A program made the position numbers and the translations under genes. From Saccoglossus kowalevskii (Eukaryota > Hemichordata > Enteropneusta > Harrimaniidae), in assembly GCF_000003605.2 (NCBI RefSeq), contig NW_003135349.1, positions 481,784-506,738 of the forward strand: a DNA stretch of 24,955 nt, written 5' to 3'. This document shows, piece after piece, positions 1 through 11,500 of this stretch. Every line of letters starts with the position of its first letter. Position 1 is the first letter of the stretch. The notes under the pieces were generated by a model, which was not told the origin of the DNA, searched no databases, and saw only the letters and a list, made by a program, of their open reading frames with translations.

Positions 1-222
1 CAATAGTGTAATAACCTGCAACATGATACATATTCTATTTGTATCAAATAAGAAAGAAACAGAGGTGTACATAGCATGTCTTTGATATTATTTATACAAT
101 GGTAAGGTATAAGAAGAAGAATTACTTATGCCAAGTGAAAACAAGATATTCTACTAACAATTATTTACATGTTAATGTATTAGAGTAATAATACAATCAT
201 TCTGACAAAGGTAAATGACAGA
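1..222. other. Unannotated SIDT 3' flank
   Basis: AT-rich sequence downstream of the SIDT stop. No gene, RNA or clear repeat was recognised here. Confidence 0.5.
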
Positions 223-426
223 TACTGTAAAATACTCTATTTTCGCTTGGAAGTAATTTTCGCTATTTTCGCTGAAGGAATGATTCAGTGAAAATTCGGC
301 GAATATATTTTCCCCCATATTTTACATTCAACTCATCAAAAATCAGTGAAAATAAATTCCATACAAAACACCAAAAAGACTTTTCAGCGAAAATTAATTC
401 CATCTAAAATAAAGTATTTTACAGTA
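223..426. mobile_element. Inverted-repeat element, family 'TACTGTAAAATAC', copy 1
   Basis: The ends are TACTGTAAAATAC and its complement ...GTATTTTACAGTA. The interior has TTTTCGCTTGG, GTGAAAAT and CAGCGAAAATTAATTCCA blocks, also found at 14917-15128, 20184-20391 and 22821-22992. About 204 bp with no coding capacity, as expected for a MITE. A TA target duplication is possible. It may contribute to the SIDT 3' UTR region. Confidence 0.75.
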
Positions 427-429
427 GGT

Positions 430-435
430 TTTATT
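430..435 (-). promoter_or_regulatory. Possible SIDT polyadenylation signal
   Basis: TTTATT on the plus strand reads AATAAA on the minus strand, about 300 nt after the SIDT stop. This hexamer is common by chance in AT-rich DNA, so the call is weak. Confidence 0.25.
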
Positions 436-480
436 TTTCTGATTAAACGAATTTCAGCCAATGAAATCAAATATTTGATT

Positions 481-494
481 GTTGCCATAGCAAC
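481..494. promoter_or_regulatory. X-box (RFX) consensus site
   Basis: GTTGCCATAGCAAC fits the RFX-factor X-box consensus GTNRCC-N2-RGYAAC at every constrained position. It lies about 240 nt beyond the SIDT stop codon. Whether it serves SIDT, a gene to the left, or is only part of a repeat cannot be told. Confidence 0.4.
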
Positions 495-734
495 CAAGTT
501 TTGCATTTATCACGTAATCACGGCCTTCTTTTAGTGACCCCTTTCAATTCAGACATGCTCAAATCAGTGTTTTATATCCGAAGTTGATAATTGAAAACCA
601 CATTTGAACAATATGTTCATGGTCACATTGCTAATATATATTATTTGCCAAGTCCATTAAAACTAGCATTGTAAAACAGTCTTCACAACAATCCCAGCAT
701 GCATAGCAGTCATCTTTGATTATTTCTTCTCCAA

Positions 735-797
735 TCAGAAAACAGGAATTTTCGTTCTCGGGACACGATCTAAATCATCATCTAATGTAAGTAAAGT
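735..797 (-). CDS. SIDT: SIDT terminal exon with stop
   Basis: 63 nt, reading [20 protein letters not shown] and then TGA at 737-735. Family members end [14 protein letters not shown], so this is the true C-terminus and the length is normal. The acceptor is TTCTGTTCAG. A Pro replaces the Tyr usual near the end in vertebrates. Confidence 0.96.
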   Translation of the reverse strand, partial: TLLTLDDDLDRVPRTKIPVF

Positions 798-2536
798 CTG
801 AACAGAAAAAATCAAAAATGTTTTTATTATTAGGAATGATGAAAATTGTGCAATGGAAATGAAGTGAAAACAAAACTTTGGATATCACAAATTAAGTAGA
901 AGTTGTATTCTGAAACAGTGACTATAATTAAATGAGTTTTGCATAGTTTCTGCTGCCACCTAGAATAGGGCATGGACCTACCAACACAGGATGAACATCA
1001 AGATTAAAGTATTAAAAAAACATTAATTTTTTATTTATTGGTTCGCCTAATCTCTTTGATGTACTATGTGTGTTGCCGCTAAAAAGGGGGCGTAGCTCTG
1101 GTACGGAAAATTAAATATTTTGTGAATATAATACAAGAGTTGCGTAGTTTCAGTGATGGGTCAATAGACATGCGCATTTCATCACAACCGGAAACTCTCA
1201 ATAACTTTGCCGTCGCTGCTTTCGTTGGATGTAAAGCCGGTTTCTCCACTTTTAATGTTAGAAATTATTACATTTTTCAAGAAACCATAACATAATTTCC
1301 GATCCATGACGCTTTTAATGTTAATAGTCATGTAAATTCTTTTTTGATTGCAACATTCGGTGACTGTTGCAGTAGTTTGCAGTTGGGTTTTTTCGCTCTG
1401 AATATTGCTTTGATTTGACCAGCATAGTTTGTTTACATGTATGTTAACTATCTAGTGACATATTTCTGGGTTGATATCGTCTGTTTCTCCTTCTCCACAA
1501 GACAAAATGAACTAACATCCAAAAGTATGTCTTCCAACGCTTCTACGGTATTTCTTGTAAATCGCAGGATTAGTCTGATAAGAGTTGAGTGCCTGCAGTA
1601 AAAAGCTAATAAACATTAATTAATCTCAAATAGAGAGTAAATAGTGGCAATGCACATAGATCAAAAGCCAGTGGGTTGATGTTCATCCTGTGTTGGTAGG
1701 TCCATGATTAGTAGGCCTTGTCTTTAAAGTTGTTTTGCCAGCAATATTGTAGTGTATTGAAGTGATATAGTAACTGTAAATGTAACAGCACGGTATTTAC
1801 AATATATTTGCATTAGTTTTCTTTTTTATTTAACACTTTATTTAAAGAGGGTAGACCAAAATACAATAAAGTAATTTTCATTGGGACCTCTGTGGAGGCA
1901 AACTAGTGTACATGGAAAAATTCAACAGTATACATTCTATAAACTTGAACCATGAATAACAAATTTCGCACCAAGATATATTTTGTATGTTTTTTAAAGA
2001 TGCCTAAAAATAAGGCTGAATTTCTTTGAGGCAAGTCATTTCATAGCATTAACTCACCGTACTGAAACGTCCTTTGATCCAAAGATGTTTTCCATTTAGA
2101 AATGTATAAACCAATCATACCTACCTAGCATACAATACATTTTTAAGTTTACATACATGTAGGTCAACTTACCATGAAAGAGAAAAACATGGCACACGCT
2201 GACAGGAAATGCCAGACATCATGAAAGTCATAAAAATCTAATAATATACATTCACGGTTTCCTTCACGAGACACAGCTGGCGTTTTCTGTCAAAGAAATA
2301 TTAAATTTTTTTTTAATTTTTAGATGATGATTTGCAGCAACAAACTGTGGAAGTACATACAAAGTATATCAAAACTCTGCTACTGTTTGGGATGCATACT
2401 TTATTCTTTTTTTATTGACAAAGTACATTATTAATATATACAAATTAACACAAGCGGTGCTAGTCAAGTCTACTGCTCAATATAGAAATGAATAATGTAC
2501 ATTAAAACGTACTAGTGCAACATAAATTAAATAAAA

Positions 2537-2567
<31 letters not shown>

Positions 2568-5500
2568 ATGAATGAATGAATGAATGAATGAATGAATGAA
2601 TGAATGAATAAATAAATGAATAAATAAATAAATAAATTAATAATCAACAAGATTATTCACTACATAATCAAGTTATCAATAAAGAGCAGAGACAATATTT
2701 GTATAGTTTTTAGATGCATTGGAAGCAAGAAAATTGACCAAAGTTAGTTCTCTTTAGGTGATATGATTTGATTTGGAAGAGAATCTAGTGTTGTAAAGTA
2801 GTCACATAGCTTACAAGGAAGTCTATTAAAGTGAAGATCATGTATGATGGTGCATAATTGGTATTTGAATAAGTCATAAATGTGTAAAATGGCAAGTGAA
2901 ATAAAGTGTGGTAGGCTATGAGTAAATTTATCACTGAAAGTCGTATTATGCACATTTGTTTGCAGGTTGTAAATCAGAGCAAGGGATATAATGGTCACAA
3001 CATGAAGAAATATGACAGTGGTTCATCTGAAATATCATAACAATTAAGCTGGCTGTTATCAATAAGAAGTTGAAAATAGCATTTTTAATAAAATAGCATT
3101 TTTAAAAAAATAATTAACTAAAATCAGGAAATTCAAGTTATTGTCACAGAATGAGCAGATGACAGAAAGTCCCTTACACGAAAAGCTCTACTCTGACATT
3201 TTCAGTGAAAACAGGGCTAACTAAAAGGGCTATAATTTTACCACTCTGTGAAGTGACTACAAACTGACTGGGTTCAATTAAGTATGATAATCAATTCAGA
3301 ACCTTTGAAGATTAGAATTATGGGACTATTTTGTGTAGTGGGTGGAAGGAGACAAGAGATGACAATGGTGGTGAAAAGGTTAAGATACTTTTGTGTGGTA
3401 ATCAATACTTACATCCCACTGTGCAAGACCCTGCATGAAAAAGTAGAGTGCTGCAGCCCAGAAAGCAAGAGTCAGACAAATAAACAGACCAGCTCTTGGT
3501 ACAATGCGTTCATTATTCCTAAGCTGTAAACAAAACAAAGCAAAAATAATCTGAGTAAGACTCCGTAGTGAACCACAAGAATATAATTAATAAGATCAAA
3601 TACAAGGTGCAATCATATGAACTCAAAACACACAAAATATCTTGAGATTAGATATCAGCCCTTTAATGATGTTCTTACCTTCATAATAATATAGAATGCC
3701 AGATACAGCATAGAGTTGACAATGAAAATGGCAAGTAGAAATGATGCAAAGTCCTTAGGTTGAGATATTACACCAAGGATGGCACTGGAATAAAGAATAC
3801 CAGTATATCTTGAGTTAGTAAATGTGTATTCAAACCAGTTTTTCATTTAGATTATTGACGGGATTATATATTAACAGTGTGTGAATCATAAATTTCAAAA
3901 ATCTGTTATATTATAAAAAAGTTTTCATTTTGATAGCATTGAATTCTTATGGTATTTGATATGCATGGTAAACATGCACAATTTATACTTTTATAATTCA
4001 ACATTTTTGTCATGAATTGCACCTTTTTCAAAACACAATTTCAATAATAGGCAATTTTTAATTACTAAATCTTAAGTTTAAACTTGAAAAAGAAAATGCA
4101 AGGAGTCAGTACAAACACACACATAATATGTTCGACTATGAAAGTTTGTTACTCCTCAGAGCCTGACTTAATCTGGCCAAGGACGTCAGACATCATGAGT
4201 ACATTTTTGTATGTTTCCAAAACTCAAGACTCGATTCATGACAATTCTAAACACTTTTAGGAGCTACACAAAAGTCAAATAAAAACTTTCATTTGACTCT
4301 GTACAACAACTGTATAACATTATGGCATATATGCCAAGACTGTCACTGAATCCACCTGTATTAGATATTAAATACCTCAGCATTTAAATAAGCAGAAACC
4401 TTAGTTATAATTTTCATGACATTACTTTCACTGTTTACAAAGCATTTATATTACTGTAAATCCTTTTCCGACGTATCTGCTATTATGTATGTATGTATAC
4501 TAAATATGATTATGACTCTGTAATTTTGTCACCAAATCAAAAGAGCTTTCAGATAAGATTGACATGTACAAATCAGATTTATTAAAGTTTTGTACTGTAA
4601 ACTGCATTCACACTGCAGCAAATCCATTTTTTTAGAATTCCACAGAGCAGGACCATGCTGGACATTTTTTTTGGTACTATTAATACTCATTATAACAGTA
4701 CTACCACTTCAAATAAGATCTGTTTGTATGCCCCTGCCAGGTGTCTTAGACAGCAGACTTTTTAAATTAGACTTTGTGGCAGTCCATACTGGGAAATACT
4801 ATCATATTCCTAATATATGTCAGTTTTCAATAATATTTCCAGTAAATCTGATATTGATATTTTTTTCTACACTAAATAGTTTACATTAACAAAATCAGTT
4901 ATTTAATCATTTTAATTGCACTTTTTAATTTTATTCTTATATATTGTCTGTTTTTTGTTTATGTCTGGTGGTCATAATGCCCATTGATCTAGTGTATTAA
5001 ATACACAAAACAAAGTTGATAATTTTTAAGTATTAAAAGTCAAAAATAGCAATTTCTACCAAAATCACAATTTTAAAATATGTGCCAAAAATAGAAAATT
5101 AATGATTGAAGATATCATCATGAAATGAAGAAATCAGACAGAGATCCACCCAAGATACCATCAAAGTATCAAATTAATTGGCTTGGTAGTTTTAAAGAAG
5201 AAGTTGAAAATAGAATTGTTGATGAACGATGGATAGACAGTGACAGACAATCACTAATATGAACAATTCCGCAATTTTTATAAAAATATAGCACTAAAAA
5301 TTTAATGCTAAAATAGTACAGAAAGGATACTCACAATGACCAATTAATAACATTTCCTATGATAAGTAAGATCATACGGTCCTTCAAATAGACAGAAAAA
5401 TAATTAATAGATTGATTTCCAACTACATTTGTCTAATACAGTAATGAGTGAATGGCATTCTCAATGAATCGGATGTTTAAATCTCTGTGTAAATCCTGAC

Positions 5501-8500
5501 AAGTGAATCTATGTTATATAACATACATGTATTACTATCGCAGCGTGTAGCGTTCAAACACCAATGCAGTGGGACAGCAAGCAAATTTGTCAGTTACTAA
5601 TGTTGGTTTCAGACAAGCATCCAGAACATGAATGAACAGTCTCACTTCCCATAATTTGTGAAATATCAAACAAAATGGTGCTGCCCATTAAACAGAAATG
5701 CATCATTTTCAAACTCTACCTTGTAGATTTCTTCCATACTCTTGTATATATACATATATATACACATAGAACTCTCTTTGTGGCTAGCCTTTGACCACTT
5801 TCGTTACACTCGCTACGACTTACCATATATATTGGTCTTGTACAGTGTAAACAATCTGTCTTCATAACCAGATAAATACGCTTAAAAATACCAAGATCTG
5901 AAACCAATAATATTTTTAATAATGGGATGTCTAAAGAGTTTGATGGGATGAGTAGAGATATTGTGTGTTCTTCATACACTGAGAACCACCAATACAAGAT
6001 TATAAGAATCAATCAGGGTGGTGGTCATTGCCTAATCGCAAGTTTTTCATAAAACGTCGAAAAAACACAAGAATTAGTAGAAATATTCCTATTTTGGGCG
6101 GATTATTGATAGAGAATAATGAAAAACCATGAGTTTTTGCCTTAGTCATTTTTTTATCAGTGAAAAACTGCGAACTGCACAAATTTGGTTGCACAACTTC
6201 CCTCTATCATATACACCCAGCGACACCGATGCCAGCTGACTGTGGTTGGAACAGATCAAAGAAGTTGCCAGTGGTAATTATTGCACGTTGCACCCAGGTG
6301 AAAACTCATACTCATGATTTTCATTAGAAGAGCGCATTGGATTGTGGGAAAATTGCAACGACCACCAACCTTTAATAAACAATGCTTTGATTGTTTTTGG
6401 TTTTTTTACAATTTCTCTAATTTTAATTCATAATTTAAATTTCAATCAGATGATTTGATGTTTTATTTGAGAAATATAATTATAATTTAAATATTTTTCA
6501 AGTCAATGTATTAAATCATTTTCTTACCTAGTTTCCATCGCCCCATATAGTAAATCTGAGCACTCAAGACACAGCAAGTGACAATATGCACCACTGCAAA
6601 CACAACCCAAAACAGTAATGTACCAAAAACCTGGAATAAAACAGAATTAGGAAAAACATAATGATCAAACACTGTGGCATTGGCAATGACGCTTTCAGAG
6701 TCAAAATAGCTCTACTTTCTTTCCTCAAAACAAACTTGACAATGTTCCGTACAATAATAATATTTATTAGACGCATAAAATCCTTAGGAAAGGATAAAAA
6801 ACTATAATCTAAAAGGAAAAAAAAAAAAAAAAGGAAAAAACCTATTCTAAAAATATAAAACAAATCAAAAACAAATATGAATAAACAATAAAGACACTTT
6901 GCAACCAATGGTGAATACAGAATAGAGAATATGATACTAGCTAATTACCATGGTTATTATTCCCACAATATTCTTGCCATATTACAACCATGGTAGTTTA
7001 TTTGGTTGTTGCCATGACAATTACAATTGTTACCATATGATTACAAATCTCAGAGTTCCACCCTAGAAGCTACATTAGTACAAACCAACTATCAAAGCAA
7101 AGAATTTTTACCAGAATTTACAAAAATATTTGAATGTAAAATAATATTGACTTGTGTCTATTTTAAGGTTTAAGTTGCTATTGATATTCATGAGGAGTAA
7201 AATGGCAAAACATTATTCAATGGGTTTTAATTTTGCTTATTTCGCTGACTGGAAAATCTGCTTAATTAAAACCCAGTGAATATGTAAAATTTAGCACAGA
7301 ACACATTATCTAAATGATAAAACTGTGAATTTAAAACCCACTGAATATGCCTGAAATGGTAAATCAGCAAAATTTAAACCCAGTGAAAATTAGTCATTTT
7401 TAATACAGTATTTGATTGAGCTATCTTTTATCGCATTTTAAAAATTTTTACAGAAAATCGAAGAACAAGATTGTACTGTAACATTGGCAAATAAACAAAT
7501 AAATATAATATTTTGTTATCATAAAAGAATAAGAAAGGGGAACATGTTCTCATCTGGAAATTGAATACTGGGTGGGACACTACGTTAGAAACAGGAAGTT
7601 TCAGTGCTGGATGGCAGAGATTATCTGCACAAAAACATGACTTCCTTTACATATTTTTCTTCATTCCGTGTAGTTGTCTTTACATTTTTTATTTTTAAAA
7701 GCAAATTTAAATTTGCAATAATATTGTTTCCAATATTATTTTTATATTTGATTTGTTTCAATACTGAGTGAACTTTGCTTGGTACATGTACTTCTTTTCG
7801 TGGAGGTTGAGTTCAATTAAAAATAAAAAATATAAATATTATCAAGAGAAACAGATACATGCAAAATAACAAGTTTCATATCCTCTATGATCAGTTTCTT
7901 ACTCAAACTATATTTAAAACTGAACTATTATAAAATTCATTCAAACCAGATACATGCATTGAGTCAACACTTAGTTAATAACTTCCAAAAACAAAAATAT
8001 AGGATCGACAAAACCATCCAAACTACGCTAATTTTATATAAAAATGTTCTCTTTTCAAAACAAGGATCTCCATTAATATATCAGTAGTAAATCTGCATCT
8101 GCTAAGGAGAGCCAGTTTAGCCTTTTCATCACCAGACTTCCTTGCCTTTTTTCGTTTTTCTGGAAATTAACCTCGATTTTATAGCCAAATATTTGAGTCA
8201 ATTTTCAACATTTTTCTCAAAAAATTTAGCTATTTGTGTCCCAATCTTCTGAAGGAAAGTGCAAACTCTAAAGAGAACTATTTTGTGAATTTGTGATGAA
8301 AAGACGGAACAGGTGTTGAAAAGGTTAGACATTGGGGAACCAGTCATGTCTCCAATAATTTAACAATACACAGCAAAAAGCAACAAATGTTTTCTATATC
8401 CTTAGTCTCTGTTATCACAAAGCCTCTGGCCAAAAATTAGGAGTAATATTAACTGTGAACATTCTAAGCTTGAAATTAACAGCAGAAATTATGCATTTCC

Positions 8501-11500
8501 TGTGAAACAGACCACTTCCTTCTGTTCAGACTCAGTTTCTCACTTCCTTTCAGTCGACACAAGTCACAATGTGCATTACATTGTCAGCTGTGCAATGGAT
8601 AACTGCAGAGTCATTGGCTCCTTGATCTGCCTTACTTTGGTTTATTTCTCCTCTGTAGTACTGTGTACTATAACACCACCAAATGAAGTGCAAAACATCT
8701 TGGCTGATGTAGAACATGATGGGAAAACACTTCCAGTTACTGCAGTAACAACTACATCACCGTCTTCATCTATTGCTATGGGAACACGCTCAAAACAACT
8801 AGTTGAACTGTTGAATATAACCAAAGGACAAAAGACAACAACAGCAGCTCAAGATACTAGAACAGAAGAGGTAAGGAGTATTCATAAAACTAATGAACTG
8901 AAAACTAAAAACGTTTCTACCACAAATCAAACTCAGAAAATGGACATATTATCAATAATCACAGAAAGTACAGTTCATAACAACACTCCTACACAAAGTT
9001 TGGGATATTCCATGATTGACGGAGGAAAAGTAAAAGTCACTGATGCAGAAAATACACCAAGAATGTCAACAACATCTAGAGAACACCGGGTTACTGAGAA
9101 AAAAACAAAACAAAGCAAGGCTTCTGTATTTCTCAATAGTAAATCTGCAAACAGCCAGTTTAGTCATTTTAGAACCAGTCACGTCCCAGAAATTGTCTTA
9201 TACACCAGTACTTCACAAAATAATAGGGCTGCACCTGAGAGAACTCCAACTGGAACGCTAGACACAACAAATGATGGAGTACTTTCTTCTAGACGAAACA
9301 GAGAAACAGTTACCCGGCCACCACATCCAGGTCATCCATTTTTGAGTAAGTTGAACAAGTCAGATGATAACTCAACCACCCCTGCAATGATGATGGAACA
9401 TTCCACTCAACAGACAAATAGTTATTTTATTGGGTGTGACAGCAGCCCTTGTAAAAACGGTGGAACATGTCATACACGGTATGACAAGAGTACAACATGT
9501 TCATGTACACCAATTTATGTGGGATTGACCTGTGATACATTACTGCCGTTTCCAACTAACATATCAGTGTATCACAAGACGAAAGACGCAATAACTGTAA
9601 CCTGGTCAAAGCCGAAACAGCTTGCTATGAAATCTGATATAAGCGGCTATGTGATCCAGCACAATAAGTTTGGAAACGACAATAAACAACACACTTCAAT
9701 ACTACACCCAACTGTAACATTTTTTACGGTTCGAGAACTTGAGCCGAATACACGCTATACTCTGTGTGTCTGTATAACATTGGATGACACCGTGAAAATG
9801 CCATGCGCGGTACTACGTAGTCAGTGCACAGAGGCTGAAACACTGACGAATCCATTGACAACAATTAGCATAAAAGCCGCTAGCATTATACTTGGCTTGA
9901 CAGTAGGAATATTTCTTCTCATCATTGTCTGTATGCAAATTACACAGTGGAGGAAAGATAGAAAATACAAACTACCCCTGAGATCACGGGCAAGGAATTC
10001 CATTCTTTCCAGCATAAACGGTGTACAACTCCCACGACAACAACCACAGTGTCTCGAGACAATCACAGAAAATGTTGAACTGAAAACCTTATCAGAGCAG
10101 GCTACACTACCACGTATCAGCATTGCTGATGACATAGCATCCCAGCATGAAATTAACAACATTTTCCCAACGATTGATAATGAAAATTACAATACATTTA
10201 AAAGTGATAAAAATGCAGACAAGCAGCGCCCTAAATCAAAGATACCACAATGCTCGACAACACCACGACATACCGATGCTTGCAATGAATTTGATTTCTC
10301 TGATGCATATTTCTTACCTTTACCTGACCCACCTACATCAACATATTAGTTCATATAATGTAGTTTAACCTTTTCACCACCAGACTTTTTCGACTTTTTA
10401 TTGTAATTTCTTAAATTTTTCTGAAAACGAACCCTAATTTTGGGGCCAACATACAAAATTTGTATAAATTTTCAGTTTTTACTCAAAAAATTTGGCTATT
10501 TTTGTCTCAATCTTTTGAAGGATAGTGCAGACTATAAGCAAGACTATTTTGTGAATTTGTGGAACTGGTGATGAAAAGAATAATTTGCATAATTGTATGT
10601 AGATTCAATTTTACATTTATTGGTAAAAGATTACCTCGCTTTACCAATTCTCATAAACAGTATTTCTTCCCTGTGATATTATTTGAACTTTGATTTGTAA
10701 AAAAACTTCTCACTCATCCCTGTAAGCAATATAGGGACTTGATTTTGTACAGTTCATGAGGAATCTTATCCAACGGGATCTTGAAATCAAATTTAGAAGG
10801 GTGTCCTAAAACAAGTAAAATGGTCTTGAGTGATTATAATAACTAAAATCAAAGAAAGCTTAGAAAGAACTCTTGTGTGCTAAGGATATTGGGGGTATGA
10901 GGACACAGGTACATGTATGGATTACAAATAAGGAATAATGTCAAACCATTTATTTTCACTGACATTTAATTTCACTATTTTGATGTTTTGAGCATATTCA
11001 CTGTGTTGTAATTTCACAAATTTGTCAAAAAACAATGGGTTCTATTGTTACTTTACATATACATGTAATTTAATTTAGCGGATTTTACTAATCAGTGAAA
11101 ATGGAAAAATTAAAACCTAGTGAATAATCAATTCATGTACAGTATTGTAATAATAATAATAACAATCTTTGTTGCATAATCGTATCCTTATTTGGATATT
11201 GACTCAGAAAAAGTAAATTACAATAAAGATGAAAAACTTATGAAGTAACAAAATGGAAGTGCTAAATTTATTTTTTTATTTTTTATTATTTAGGGGCAGC
11301 TGGATGTTTTTTTGAAATGATTTTCACTCGCACTGAAACAGTTATAGATGTAGCTTGCTAGTTTTGTTATTTTTTCTGGCTGTTATTGCTTGTTAGCATT
11401 GTAATCATCTTTATTGTATTTACTATATTAGAAGCACATCATTAAGCAAAATCATTAATTATATACTGGTATTATTTTGACCACAGATTTGCATTTGTCA

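Noticed and set aside
4590-4889. 99-codon plus-strand frame with a hydrophobic segment
   Set aside because: No recognised domain and no supporting context. AT-rich intron sequence often gives such hydrophobic frames.
6564-6908. 114-codon minus-strand frame overlapping a SIDT exon
   Set aside because: It is a different frame from the SIDT exon and is partly made of a poly-A/T run translated as phenylalanines.
8502-8594. In-frame extension of the nested gene upstream to 8502
   Set aside because: It begins at GTG, not ATG. The ATG at 8595 has a strong Kozak context and starts directly at a signal peptide.
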